This document shows positions 39,017 to 50,668 of a stretch of DNA of 64,000 bases, piece by piece. Source of the DNA: Camellia lanceoleosa (Eukaryota > Streptophyta > Magnoliopsida > Ericales > Theaceae); assembly GCA_025200525.1 (NCBI GenBank), contig CM045763.1:157672246-157736245 (forward strand), written 5' to 3'. A program made the translations under genes and the position numbers. The notes beneath the pieces are model-generated. The model saw only the letters and a list, made by a program, of their open reading frames with translations. It ran no database searches and was not told the DNA's origin. Each line of letters starts with the position of its first letter. Within the stretch, counting starts at the first letter, position 1.

Positions 39017-39523
39017 AGGTTACAGGATTTAAACTGTATTATAGTGGTAAGGATAGACGCATAAATGAGATAGGAATCATAATTGCCAAGGGTCTTGTGG
39101 AGAATATAGTGGCGGTCATTAGGAAAGGGGATAGGATTATGTTAGTTAAACTAGTTATTGGAGGGAATGTAGTGAACGTTATTAGTGCATATGCCCCGCA
39201 AGTAGGATTAGATGATCAGACTGAGAGGGATTTTTGGGAGCAAATAGATGAGATCTTACAAGAGATACCTATAGGAGAGAACCCGGTTATAGGTGGGGAT
39301 TTTAATGGCCATGTAGGCATAGATAAATTAGGCTATGAAAGGGTGCATGGTGGATACGGTTTTGGTGACAGAAATAAGGCTGGAGAGAGTATTTTAGATT
39401 TTGTGTTGGCTTCTGACCTGGTGGTGGCCAATACTATGTATAAGAAGAAGGAGAAGCATTTGATAACCTTTAAGAGGAGCATTTGATAACCCATTCCGGA
39501 ATACACTCATTCCTAATTCTGTC

Positions 39524-39838
39524 TTATCTAGTCTTGCCACATATCCACCTTAGCATCCTCATCTCAGTCACACTCATCTTATCTACATGTTGTTTCTTGG
39601 TTGCCCAACATTCTGTCCCATACAACATCACTGGTTTAATAGCCATTCTATAGAACTTACCTTTTAGTTTAGTGGGTATTCGTTTATTGCAGAGTACCCC
39701 AGACACACTTCTCCACTTATACCATCCCGCCTTAATCCTGTGGGTCACATCCGCATCAATTTCCCCCGTTGTTGTGATAATCGACCCTAAATAACGAAAA
39801 TATTCACTCTTAGGTAGTTCTTGGTTCTCAATCTTCAC
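39524..39838 (-). pseudogene. RTE LINE C-terminal fragment (inverted part)
   Basis: The text FRYLGSIITTTGEIDADVTH and KMSVTEMRMLRWICGKTR is typical of the region after the reverse transcriptase in RTE elements. It ends near the junction with the plus-strand endonuclease part. Confidence 0.85.
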
Positions 39839-40118
39839 TTCTCCTCAACTTTCATTGTTACTGTTATTAAATTTATACTTCATGTACTCTGTCTTAGTTT
39901 TTCTTATCCAGAATCCCTTAGATTCAAGAGCTTTTCTTCAAATCTCCAACTTTGTGTTAACTCCTTTTCTAGTCTCATCCACTAGCACGATATCGTCTGC
40001 AAAAAGCATACACCTTGGCACGTCATTCTGAATATTTCTCGTCAACTCATCCATAACTAAAGCAAAAAGATAAGGACTTAAAATAGATCATTAGTGTAAC
40101 CCTACAGTGATAGGAAAT

Positions 40119-40646
40119 TCATTTATCTCCAGCAGGCGATTTAATAGTGGTCACTACCCCTTCATACATGTCCCTAATCACATCAATGTAACCTTTTGTC
40201 ACCTCTTTCTTCTCTAAAACCCACAATATTATATCCCAGAGCACTCTATTATATGCTTTCTCAAGGTCGCTAAACACCATATGAATGTCTCTTTTCTTTT
40301 CTTTATACTTTTCTATTACTTTCCTCAAAAGATAGATCGCTTCCATTGTTGACCTGCCAGGTATAAACCCAAATTGATTCTCTGACACCTCTGTTATATC
40401 TCGCAATCGGCGTTCCATCACCCTTTCCCACACTTTCATTATATGACACATTAGCTTGATTCCTCTATAGTTATTGCAATTCTGGACATCTCCTTTATTC
40501 TTATAGATTGGCACTAAAATACTCTTTTTCCACTCATCTGGCATATTTCTAATCAACAAAATTTTGCTAAATAACCTAGTCAACCAAGTAACCTCTTTTT
40601 TACCCAAACACTTCCAAGTTTCAATAGGGATATCATCAGGTCCCAA
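40119..40646 (-). pseudogene. RTE LINE reverse transcriptase fragment (inverted part)
   Basis: An open frame of 175 codons carries PDEWKKSILVPIYKNKGD, NYRGIKLMCHIMKVWERV and QFGFIPGRSTMEAIYLLR, the fingers and palm entry of a non-LTR reverse transcriptase. The DLEKAYNRV stretch holds the first catalytic Asp. The expected FADD-type motif lies in the decayed text between 39838 and 40118. Not functional alone. Confidence 0.85.
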
Positions 40647-40805
40647 ATAGAGATTTGGATCTACTTAATTTGACTAACGAAATGGCCTTTGATAGGGTCC
40701 CGTGGAGAAGAAGGATTCATGTAGCCGACCCATTTAATAGGACTTAAGGCTTGGTTTGGTTTGGTATTCAATTGATCAATAACAATGTTCTAACTCCCAG
40801 CTATT

Positions 40806-40824
40806 CCCCCCCCCCCCCCCCCCC

Positions 40825-40859
<35 letters not shown>
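40806..40859. repeat. Poly-C then poly-A tract
   Basis: About 19 C residues are followed directly by about 33 A residues. The D1 paralogue near 22561-22586 has C-run then A-run too, but much shorter in A. Confidence 0.95.
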
Positions 40860-40861
<2 letters not shown>

Positions 40862-41086
40862 ATATATATATATATTTTTTGATCCGCTGTAAAGCTTTCC
40901 TTCTGTCATACTGTTGATAGCAGCCAAATAAATTTGAAAAGAAGGTATCTCATCAGTCCTTATTCTGCATATATCATCAGTCCTTATACTGCATATACCA
41001 TTCAGTGTTTGAAACCATTGATGTCATGCCCATGCCCATGGACACATGCAGTCTGGCTTGGCAGCCTGTCAGCCTGAATGTCATTA

Positions 41087-41370
41087 CCATGGTTACCAAA
41101 ATCACAATTTGGATCCTACGATCCTAAATTGTCAAAATGGTCCAAATCGTTATAGGATTGGTGTTATGGTAGGATTGTATATGATTGTAACTAGAATTGT
41201 TGGATTTGTGACTTTTCACCTTATTTTTAATATGTATCATTCTAATTTGTATTTTTACCTTATTTTTGATAGAAAGTAGAATCTTATGATCCTCAATCCG
41301 ATTCTACAATCCGATCCACGAGATCCTTTCACCGATTTTATATAGGATCCCGATTTTAACAACCTTGGCC
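41087..41370. mobile_element. Inverted-repeat element (MITE-like), D2 copy
   Basis: The left end CCATGGTTACCAAAATC and the right end GATTTTAACAACCTTGG are imperfect inverted repeats. The interior is full of GGATCC and GATCCTA motifs. D1 keeps only the left part (from about 22778) and then jumps to sequence equivalent to 42488. Confidence 0.6.
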
Positions 41371-42487
41371 ATTACTAGTTCTGAATCTGTATCTCATATA
41401 GAATCTAAGTCCCCAAATATGTCTTAGAAAATCCTTGCATTTGTTTCCAATCAAATGACCCAAAATATTGCTTATACCACACAAAGCCACAATGCTTTTA
41501 CCTTTTTCTTGCCACCATATCTCTGAAAATCAATTGAAAGCATGTGAACAATATGAACCACCCAATCACTGGTTTCATCATCCACTGGCTGGATTTAGTT
41601 CAATTTGGAAAAACAGGGGCAATAGTACTGCCCTCAGATACCATTTGGGAGCTTCCATCTCAGGTAGAGGAGGAAATTCATGCCTTCTTGGCGACTCTTG
41701 CAGAAGCTATAGGCCTGAGGTAGCTCAGATGGCGGCAATCTTTTCTCTGCAGGCAGTGTGTCAGAATCAGACTCAGCTATCATGTCAGCATTAAGAAAGC
41801 CATCATCTACCCATAAATGATGAAGCCAACCTGTCTTGATATCATTAAGGCCTGTCCGATTTGCCTGGATCAGCCTGATCAGCTAATCATGCAGCATACT
41901 GGCTGGCTAGCCTAGTTAGAATGAATAAGCTTACCCCTTTGGGCTTCTTCCCCTCCTAAAGATTGCTTGTGCTCAGCGTTTTCTTTCTCATTCTCCAGAC
42001 CCATCAAAAGAAAAATAGAAAAGAACTTATATTTGATAGCAATTTCAAGGATGTCAAATGATTGAAATTGTTTTCTTCAAAACATTCTTAGAAAATTATT
42101 CCTTTTCCTTTTTACTAACTTAAAGCAATTTCAGCGTTTGAGGTAACTTTGAAATGAAAAAATCATTGTTGATTTTTGTCATTTGCCATACTAATACTAC
42201 TGTTGACATTTGATGAACACAAAAATGCTCCTCATTGGCTTGCTTTTGGTTTGTAAAACAAACAAAAAAGACTTTACCAGTGTTGGCCTCATTAATTGAG
42301 AGTATTGAGAGGGGTAAGGCTGTGCAGGCATAACCTTTGTACTATTTGAATTTGCATGAAGGGCTACCCTTGGACACATAATCATGTTCTCACACTTGTT
42401 AGCTTTAGCTTTTTACCGATGCAACAAGCAATACCCCTTTGCTCAAATACTAAGATTTTATTAAGGGCCTGGGTGTCTTCATTTGCT
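41371..42487. other. D2-only intron block, possible decayed L1 fragment
   Basis: The block is absent from D1 and D3, which share the same jump. Text on the minus strand near 41410-41480 aligns loosely in DNA with the L1 region at 36990-37060. The frame at 41468-41794 has no domain I recognise. Confidence 0.35.
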
Positions 42488-44050
42488 CGAAAAATTGTTT
42501 ATGCTAAATATGATTCAGGTTTCTTCATTGTCTCTTTCTAGGTTTGTCTGCTGGTTGTGAAGCAGTAATTAATAACTGGGAAGCTTTCAAGCTTCTACAG
42601 GTGTTCTGGAATGTTTCTTGTGCGTTGTCATCAAACCTTATCTGAAATTCTGTTTTTGGTTTTTTTGGGTTCTTAATGTCCAAGTAGATTGTTTTTCAAT
42701 AATATTTTCGTAGATATTTTGGTGGTTATTATTTGGCGACAATAAACAAAGTGGTTGACAAAATGCATGACTTAATATCTAATAAAATTTCAGACCTATC
42801 CACTCTGACAAGAATTCAGAGTTATATCAATAGCTTTTCTTCTATCACTTGACATTTTGACGATTCAGAATATTTTTTCATTGCGCTTTGGTTGAAGATC
42901 CTAAGCAGGACAAAATTTTCAGATTAGCTGAATTGATAGCATTTAGTCATGACCATGGACAATGTGTTAAACTGCAAAGGTCATTCTTCCATTTTCATCT
43001 TCAACAGTTTTACTAGAAGTACATAGTTTAAATGTGGCAAATCTCTCCATGTATTCCTTTCTCTTCCTAACAATAGGAGGACCTGAAAACCCAATCAATA
43101 CCTTATTTCCAACTTTTTATCTCTATCAACTGAGGTCTCACATGGTGATTGGCATACCAGTCAACCAATAAAATTTTACTGCTTTGTCATCCTAATATAA
43201 TACAATTGTTGTATATGTTATCATATTTTGTTGAAGGGGAAGTACAAGGTTGAAGCAAAAGAAAGAAACAATGAGCAAGTTTCTATATTTCTCACATAGT
43301 ATTGTGCTGTTTGACATTTGAGAAATATGAGAAGGGAGAGACCGGACTTAAAAAAAAGAAGTAAACAATTTAATTTTGCATGAATATGAGTGGAATCTAT
43401 ATGCTACTTGGGGGGCAAATCGAAGCAAAACTATTTCTGACAGAAATTTCAGTAGTCATGATAAGAAACGTAAGCATTTTCTTTCAACACAGTAAAACAA
43501 TACCTTAGTGCATCTCATTTAGTACATACAACAATTGAGTTATTTTTCTGTGCTTGCTTTGTTCTATAGGGATTTATGATGGAATCCATATCTTTTATTG
43601 TTTTTTTTATATTAATTGGTGATATCACTATACCTAATATATTTAGTCTGCGGATGCATGAATCTATAAAAGTTTGACACATCCTATCGGACAATTGCTA
43701 CTTTTAGCTTGATTGTGGCAATTGTGTCAGTTGCTTTGACTTCATAAACTTTACTGGTCTTGGATGGAGGTGATTGTGTCTTGTACATATTGTCAATAAG
43801 TAAAAAATAGAAGACAATTATGTAATTTTCATTTAGGCAGATAGGACAAGAAAAAACTTGTGTAAGTTGCTTTTTATAATAGATAAATTTATTTGTTATT
43901 TATCCAAAAAAAAAAAATTACTTGTGTGATCTGCAGTTAGGCAGATGAGTTAGAGGTTTTCATGTTGTATGTCATATTCATACTGATAGTAAGATTCTAC
44001 CTTCTAGACTCCAAATGTTTCGTAAGCTACTAATTGATGTTGTATTGCAG
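42488..44050 (+). other. End of the PRP22 intron (D2), no gene
   Basis: It matches D1 (22870-24664) and D3 (44912-46414). The acceptor TATTGCAG at 44043-44050 is conserved in all three copies. Confidence 0.75.
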
Positions 44051-44444
44051 GTATAAATTGGATGTTGTGACTGCCGGGAAGAATTTCACCAAGATAAGGA
44101 AGGCAATTGCTGCAGGATTTTTTTTCCATGCAGCGAGAAAAGATCCACAAGAAGGTTATAGAACTTTGGTAGAAAACCAGCCAGTTTATATCCACCCGAG
44201 CAGTGCGCTTTTCCAGAGACAGCCTGACTGGGTGATCTACCATGAGCTGGTAATGACTACAAAGGAGTACATGCGAGAGGTCACAGTTGTTGACCCTAAG
44301 TGGCTTGTGGAACTGGCACCAAGATTCTTCAAAGTGGCAGATCCCACAAAAATGAGCAAACGCAAGCGTCAAGAACGCGTTGAACCTCTTTATGACAGAT
44401 ACCATGAACCCAATTCATGGCGTTTGAGTAAAAGACGTGCTTGA
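44051..44444 (+). CDS. PRP22/DHX8-like helicase, last exon (intact)
   Basis: This exon joins 35504 in phase 2: the first base G completes a Lys codon and [12 protein letters not shown] follows. It encodes the C-terminal region that closes the DEAH-helicase OB-fold, with [20 protein letters not shown] and the basic tail [13 protein letters not shown]...SKRRA, ending in TGA at 44442-44444. It has no stop or frameshift, unlike its two paralogues (24665 and 46415). With exon 1 it gives the full helicase architecture. This supports the view that D2 is the parent or the last functional copy. Confidence 0.92.
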
Positions 44445-46414
44445 TTTTTGTTTTTTTTTTAATTTATCAGTGTGGGTTTGGTTTCAGACCATTACTTTGA
44501 TTTTGCTTTGTAACATGACTCAGTAAATTTTGTACTTCATTAGATCAAGTAAAAACAAATGCAGGAGCGAAAGCTTTTTGTGCAATTGCCGCGTAGGAGT
44601 TCTTTCAAACTTGTTGCTAATTGTACGATGTTGCATAGTGTATCCTATTTTACCTGATTAATAGAGATTTCATGTGATTTCTTTCATTCAGATCTTTTAT
44701 CAGTTGGAAATGCAGTCCCCACTGTAAAATTCCAGGTATGTTCATAATATGTGAGCCACTGTAATTGGTATGCTGAGGAATCAAATGGTTGCTTTTGAAA
44801 TTGATTTCCCTTGAAGCTGCCCTTGCAGTCCTAGTATAGTGCAGTAGGGTGGGTCTTTTTGGTGATGAATTCTTAGTATAGTCCAAATCATTATGGTAGG
44901 ATCGACAAATTGTTTATGCTAAATATGATTCAGGTTTCTTAAATGTCTCTTCCTAGGTTTGTCTGTTGGTTGTGAAGCAGTGATTAGTAACTGGGAAGCT
45001 TTCAAGCCTCTGCAGGTGGTCTGAGAATGTTTCTCGTGCATTGTCATCAAACTTTGTTGAAAATTCTTCTTTTTTTTTTTTTTTTTTTGGGTTCTTAATG
45101 TCCAATTAGATTGTTTTTCCAACAATATTTTAGTAGATATTTTGATGGTTCTTATTTAGGTACAATAAACAAGGTGTGTGACACAATCCATGACTTAATA
45201 TGTAAGACAAATTGCCACTGATCTATTCACTCTGATGAGAATTCCATCAGTAGTTTTTCTTCTCATTTGACATTTTGACAATTCAGAATATTTTTTTAAA
45301 ATTTTTAATTAAATTGAACAAGAAACAGTAGCTAGAGATATCAAGAAAGATCGTTCATTGTCGTGATTTGGCTGAAGATCCTAAGCGGGGCAAATTTTTC
45401 ATATTAGCCGAATTGATAGCATTTAGTCATAACCATTATCAACTTGTTAAACTGCAAAGGTCATTCTTCCACTTTCATCTTCAGTTCTACTAGAAGTACA
45501 TAGTTTAAATGTGGCAAATCTCTCCATGTATCCTTTCCTCTTCCTAACAATGGGACCTGAAAACCCAATCAATGCCATATTTCCAACTTTTGATCTCTAT
45601 CAACTGAGGTCTCACATGGTCATCGACATACCATACCAGTCAACCAATACAGTTTTACTGCTTTGTCATCCTAACATAATACAATTGTTGTATAGGTTAT
45701 CATATTTTGTTGAAGGGGAAGTACAATGTTGAAGCAAAAGAAAGAAAATCAATAAGGAGCAAGTTTCTATGTTTCTGACATTAGTATTGTGTTGTTTGTG
45801 ACATCTGAGAAACATGGTATGGGAGAGACAGGACTTCAAAAAGAGAAGTAAACTGGCAGAAATTTCAGTAGTCATGATGATAAACACAATCATTTTCTGT
45901 TAACACAGTAAGACTATATCTTAGTATATCTCATTTAGTACATACAACAATCGAGTTATTGTTCTCTGCTTGCTTTGTTTCTATAGGGATTTATGATGGA
46001 ATCAATATCTTCTTTTATTTTTTTATTTTTTTTAAATTGGTGATATCACTATACCTAATATTTAGTCTGCATATGGATGCATGAAGCTATAAAAGTTCGA
46101 CACATCCTATCAGACAATTGCTACTTTTAGCTTGATTGCGGCGATTGTGCTTTGACTTGATAATCTTATTGGTCTTGTGTGTCTATACATATTGTCAAAA
46201 AGTAAAACATAAAAGACATGTAATTTTCATTTAGGCAAGTAGGAGAAGAAAAAACTTGTGTAAGTTGTCGTTTTTATTATCGGTTATATGTGATCTGCAG
46301 TAAAGCAGATGAGTTAGAGATTCTCATGTTTTATGTCATATTCATACTGATAATAAGATTCTACCTTCTAGACTTTAAATGTTTCCCAAGTTACTAATTG
46401 ATGTTGTATTGCAG

Positions 46415-46701
46415 GTATAAATTGGATGTTGCGACTGCCGGGAAGAATTTCACCAAGATAAGAAAAGCAATTGCTGCAGGATTCCTTTTCCATGCAGCGA
46501 GAAAGGACCCAAAGGAAGGTTATAGAACTTTGGTAGAAAACCAGCCAGTTTATATCCACCCGAGCAGTGCTCTTTTCCAGAGATAGCCTGATTAGGTGAT
46601 CTACCATGAGCTGGTAACGACTACAAAGGAGTTCATGCGAGAGGTCACAGTTGTTGACCCTATATGGCATGTGGAACTGGCACCAAGATTATTCAAAGTG
46701 G
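46415..46701 (+). pseudogene. PRP22 last exon, D3 copy, left part
   Basis: It follows the conserved TTGCAG acceptor and encodes [17 protein letters not shown] through [12 protein letters not shown] codons at 46584-46586 (for Gln) and 46593-46595 (for Trp) break the frame. It stops at the Copia insertion point, with the 5-bp target AGTGG at 46697-46701. The right part is at 53836-53947. Confidence 0.9.
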
Positions 46702-47235
46702 TGTTGGGAAATTTTCAAAATGGTTTTTAAAATTTATAGTTTAATTTTTGGGTGTTTTCAAAACCTTCCTTGTTTTTCTTTGGAAAGCTAGAAATAAGAT
46801 TGGGGACTTTGTCGTACATTGGAAAAAGAAGAAAACATGGAATACTTAATAAAGTGCTACATGGAATATTCTTTTGAATATGGAATTGTGAGGTAAAAGC
46901 TAGTGTGCATGCACCCACACCGCAAGGATGGTGCTTCGCATAGATTTGATTATCAGTGTCTTGATTTTCTTGATTATATCAAAGTATTCTCGATCTCATC
47001 GTCGATGTAGACAACGGTAGACTTAATCTTTAGATCAAACTTCATTGTATCCTGAAGGCGAATTTGTTGTTATCCCCTACACACCTTTTGGTGGGTGCAA
47101 ATATTGTCTTTAGGAAAACGATTTAGTAACGCGACTTGAAGCATCAAATTTCTGTTCTATATAGACAAGTTCATCGCTAAGTTTTGAAGACCCGAAGACC
47201 AACAACTTAAGAATTCAAGACGAATTGTTCCCACA
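46702..47235 (+). repeat. Copia 5' LTR (534 bp, internal deletion)
   Basis: It matches the 3' LTR at both ends but lacks the equivalent of 52935-53548 (614 bp). The break lies at GCA, present at both edges in the 3' LTR (52932-52934 and 53546-53548). It ends TTCCCACA where the 3' LTR ends TTCCAACA. Confidence 0.9.
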
Positions 47236-47259
47236 ATCTAAAGACAATATTTAGATATG

Positions 47260-48136
47260 GCGATGTCTCCTCAGAAAATGACTTAAGATTTCATGAAGCT
47301 TAACCGTTTTGTTGGAGGAAATTTCCGACGCTGGCAAAAAAAAATGCACTTTTGCTCACAACTCTCAAAGTGGTCTATGTGCTAACTACCCCCTATCCGG
47401 TGAAGCAAAAAGACGAGACTATGGAGCAAACCCGTACCATGACCAAATGGGAGAATGACGACTACATTTGTCGAGAACACATTTTGAATGCGCTGTCAGA
47501 CTCTCTGTTTGATGTGTATCAACATCTGGAAACGACAAAGCAACTCTGGGACATATTACAATCGAAGTACCTCACAGAGGATCTTTGTAAGAAATTTCTT
47601 ATTAGTAATTTTATGCGTTTTACTATGGTTTATACAAAGAGAATTATGGAGCAATTCCATGAGATCCAACATATTTTGAGTTAGTTTTGACAAAAGAATT
47701 TGAACTTGGATGAATCTATTGTAGTTTCATCTATAATAGAGAAATTGTCATCTTCTTTGAAGGATTTTAAGAAAACTTTGAAACACAAAAAGGAAGATCT
47801 TACTTTAGAGGAATTGACTCAACATCTCCGAGTTGAGGAAGAGTCAAAGCTTCTTGAAGGTAAAGATAACCACTTGGCTCAGACTTCTAAGATCCACATG
47901 GTGGATGATGGCAAGAGGTTTAACAAAAACAAAGCATAAGTGTGAACCCCAACCCGAAAAAGATGCTAAGAAGCTGAAAAGCGCTTGCTGGCACTATAGC
48001 AAACCAGGGCACTTTAGAAATGAATGCCGGTCATATAAAAAGAAGCCAGAAACATTAAATGCCAAGAACAAGTTCATGGTTGTTATATCCGAGGTGAACA
48101 TGTTTGAAGATGTTGGTGACTGGTGGATTGACTGAG
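47260..48136 (+). pseudogene. Copia gag and protease region
   Basis: The gag text includes MKLNRFVGGNFRRWQKKMHF (near 47294) and the zinc-knuckle-like CWHYSKPGHFRNEC (near 47986), in which the second Cys is Tyr. The protease active-site text near 48124 reads WWID, stop, GATRHVCND, the stop replacing the residue after the catalytic Asp. Several frameshifts are present (47684, 47939). Not functional. Confidence 0.85.
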
Positions 48137-48443
48137 GAGCAACAAGGCACGTCTGTAACGACAAGAGCTGTTTTACTACTTATGAACAAGCGAGTGATGG
48201 AACAGTTCTCTACATGGGCAACTCTTTAACTGCTACTATCAAAGGCAAAGGGACGGTGGATTTAGAGTTCACATCTGGAAAAGTCTTAAGTCTTAATGAT
48301 GTTTGTCATGTACCTGATGTTAGGAAAACCTTGCATCTGGAAGCCTGCTTAATAAGCATGGTTTCAAGTTAGTATTTAAGTCAGATAAATTTGTCCTGTC
48401 TAAGGGTGAGATCTTTGCTGGGAAGGGCTATATGTATTAGGGA

Positions 48444-49382
48444 ATGTTCAAACTTAATGTTATCAATAATACATCTGTTTCTGCTTATATTGTTGATTCT
48501 CTTTCTTTATGGCATGCTCGTTTAGGCCATGTTAATACTAGGAAAATGCATGATATGGTTAATTTAGATTTAATTCCTAAGTATGACATTGATATATTTG
48601 AAAAATGTAAATTTTGTGTGCAATTTAAAATTACTCATATTCCTTTTCCTAAAGTAGATAAAATCACATCTCTGCTTGAACTTGTGCATAGTGATGTATG
48701 TGACATGTATAGTACCCCTACTAGAGGTGGTAAGAAATATTTTGTAACATTCATTGATGATTTTTCCAAGTACTTTCATATCTATCTTTTGCATTCAAAA
48801 GATGAGGTGCTAGATAAATTCAAGATTTTTAAGATAGAAGTAGAAAATCAGTGTAATGTCAAAATAAAGAGACTTTGTCTGATAGAGGCGGTGAATACCA
48901 TTTTGCCAGAATATTATGAAAATGTTGGTATTATTCACGAGAAGTCTGCACCCTACACACCACAACAAAAATAGAGTAGCTGAAAGAAGAATAGGACATT
49001 AATAGAAATGATTAATGCTATGCCTTCTTACTCCAATTTAAGTTCTAGTTTTTGGGGTGAAGCCTTACTCACTGCCTGTCACATGCTTAATAGAATTCCT
49101 CTCAAGGGAAGAAATGTTACTCTTTATGAACTTTGGAAAAACAAGAAACCTAATCTAGGTTACTTGCAAACATTGGGTTGTAGAGCAATAGTCAGATTGC
49201 CTGAACCTAAAAGGAAGAAATTAGGTGAAAAAGGAATTGAATGCATATTCATTGGCTATGTTATACATAGCAAAGCATATAGGTTTCTGGTAGTGGAGTC
49301 CAATGGTTTAGTGAAAACAAATACCATCATTGAATCACGTGATGCAGTATTTGTTGGAATCTTTCTCTCCAAAAATATTTAA
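48444..49382 (+). pseudogene. Copia integrase region
   Basis: It has the GAG-pre-integrase text (WHARLGHVNTRKMHDM, near 48510) with the zinc-binding His and Cys residues, then the core (VHSDVCDMYSTPTRGGKKYF near 48685; FIDDFSKYFHIYLL near 48750). A frameshift at about 48970 leads to the C-terminal part (SSFWGEALLTACHMLNRIP, near 49040). Confidence 0.87.
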
Positions 49383-49473
49383 TTTACAGAATATTAAAAC
49401 CAGATATTACACACAGAATTTACCTATTTCTGCAGAATCAAACTTTGAAGAATTTGTGATTGAGGCCAGTGTA

Positions 49474-50335
49474 TGGACACTGTGTCTTTAAGACAGAAAT
49501 TCGTCCTCTCCTAGGTGCTTGAGAATAACGGACGTCCTGCCTCCAGGATTCAACAATCACCCCAAAGCGAAAGACAAATGAACTTGTTTGTCAAATGAAC
49601 TGTTGTGATTTTTTGAACTCTAACAAGATGCAAAATGATGAAAATATGTTGCAGAGAATGGAGAAGCGAACGGAAATACTATATGTATTATATGGAATGG
49701 AGGGTTGATATATATATAGGCCGAGAGGTGCCTAAACCGAACAGATGAGATTGAAAAAAGAACAATGAGGATGAGACGAATCGTTTGGAGAAGAAGAAGT
49801 TTTGCAACCTAAAATTTTAAAATAAAAATCTCAGATTTTGAATTTTTTCCTGAAAATTATTTGAAAAAATTCAAATAATTTCGGAGCAAAAAATAAAGGA
49901 CGGGTTAGACCCATACCCACACCCGCGCCCGCTCCGACGGACGGCGGCAGCGGCGCGCACGTGTGGTGATGGTTTTGGGTTTGTCCATAACTCCTCCTCC
50001 TACAAAACTTGGGTACCCCTTGGGGCCCAACCCAAGGTCTCCAACTTAGAGCTTATAAACACTTTGAAACTCTACCATGTTTCCTATGTGGGACAAGGTT
50101 TTAGATACCAACTCATGGGAACCATACAAAACATTATCATGTTTATAAGGCTCACTTCGGTATCAATTTCTCATTCACTCGTAAAGGGTTTTGACCACCC
50201 GAGTATATATTCTTGTTCACCACATGGCAAGGAACGTATTGTCACTCGGACCCACCCAAACCGAGGTGTGGGACCTACATTAATTAAAGCTCAAAATTAC
50301 CGGAAATTAATGGTGAAAATACCATTTCTCTAACA
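49474..50335 (+). mobile_element. Solo-LTR-like insertion inside the Copia element
   Basis: Copia coding text stops near 49470 and resumes near 50336. The inserted block begins TGGACACTG and ends CTCTAACA, with TG...CA ends. The flanks GTGTA and GTATT match at only 3 of 5 positions, so the target duplication is weak and the start could be a few bases off. The interior has a TATATATAGG promoter-like stretch near 49705-49720 and text typical of plant LTRs (CTATGTGGGACAAGG). No coding domains. Confidence 0.6.
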
Positions 50336-50668
50336 GTATTTTATGAAAATCGTTTTACAACCATTCCAAGGTTGGATTCTAATTAAGAAAATGAATCAAC
50401 TCCTTTGATGTCTACAGAGGAAAGTGAATGACATGAACACATTAAGCCTAATGAACCAAATGAGCCTGTTGAGCTGATGAGGAGTAAGAGGGTTAGGACT
50501 AAGAAGTCATTTGGCCCTGATTTCATTGTTTACCTTGTAAAAGGAACTAGGAAAGCTTATTGTAAGCAAACAAGGATTTCTTTGAATATAGATTCAGATC
50601 CATTAACTTTTGAAGAGGCTATGAAGTCTTAAGATGTTGCTTTCTAGAAAGAAGCAATAAACGATGAG

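Larger units (their letters stand above)
39017..40765 (+). mobile_element. RTE-clade LINE with inverted central segment
   Basis: Three parts are seen. Plus strand 39017-39487 encodes an APE-type endonuclease (NVISAYAPQVGLDDQTERDF near 39177, IGGDFNGHVG near 39288). Minus strand 40646-39520 encodes reverse transcriptase (KNKGDVQNCNNYRGIKLM, NQFGFIPGRSTMEAI, then the C-terminal YLGSIITTTGEID). Plus strand 40650-40765 encodes the C-terminal end (WRRRIHVADP) and a TTGG-rich tail. The outer parts share one orientation, so the middle was flipped. D1 lacks the element. About 170 bases of D1 intron (about 21820-21985) are missing in D2, suggesting a target deletion. Confidence 0.85.
31412..44880 (+). 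repeat. Tandem segmental duplication, block D2 (most complete PRP22)
   Basis: It matches D1 (6695-25376) in order and orientation, from the GTGAGCAAAAC break to the sequence downstream of the last exon. D2-specific insertions are the hAT MITE 31702-32144, the L1 fragment 36701-37826 and the RTE LINE 39017-40765. At about 44881 the text jumps back to mid-intron sequence, starting the third copy D3. Confidence 0.87.

Noticed and set aside
39017..40765. Twin priming as the cause of the LINE inversion
   Set aside because: Twin priming inverts the 5' part. Here the 5' and extreme 3' parts share orientation and only the middle is flipped.
41711..41725. GGTAGCTCAGATGG, a perfect-looking tRNA A-box
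   Set aside because: No B-box at tRNA spacing and no acceptor-stem pairing, so no tRNA or SINE call.
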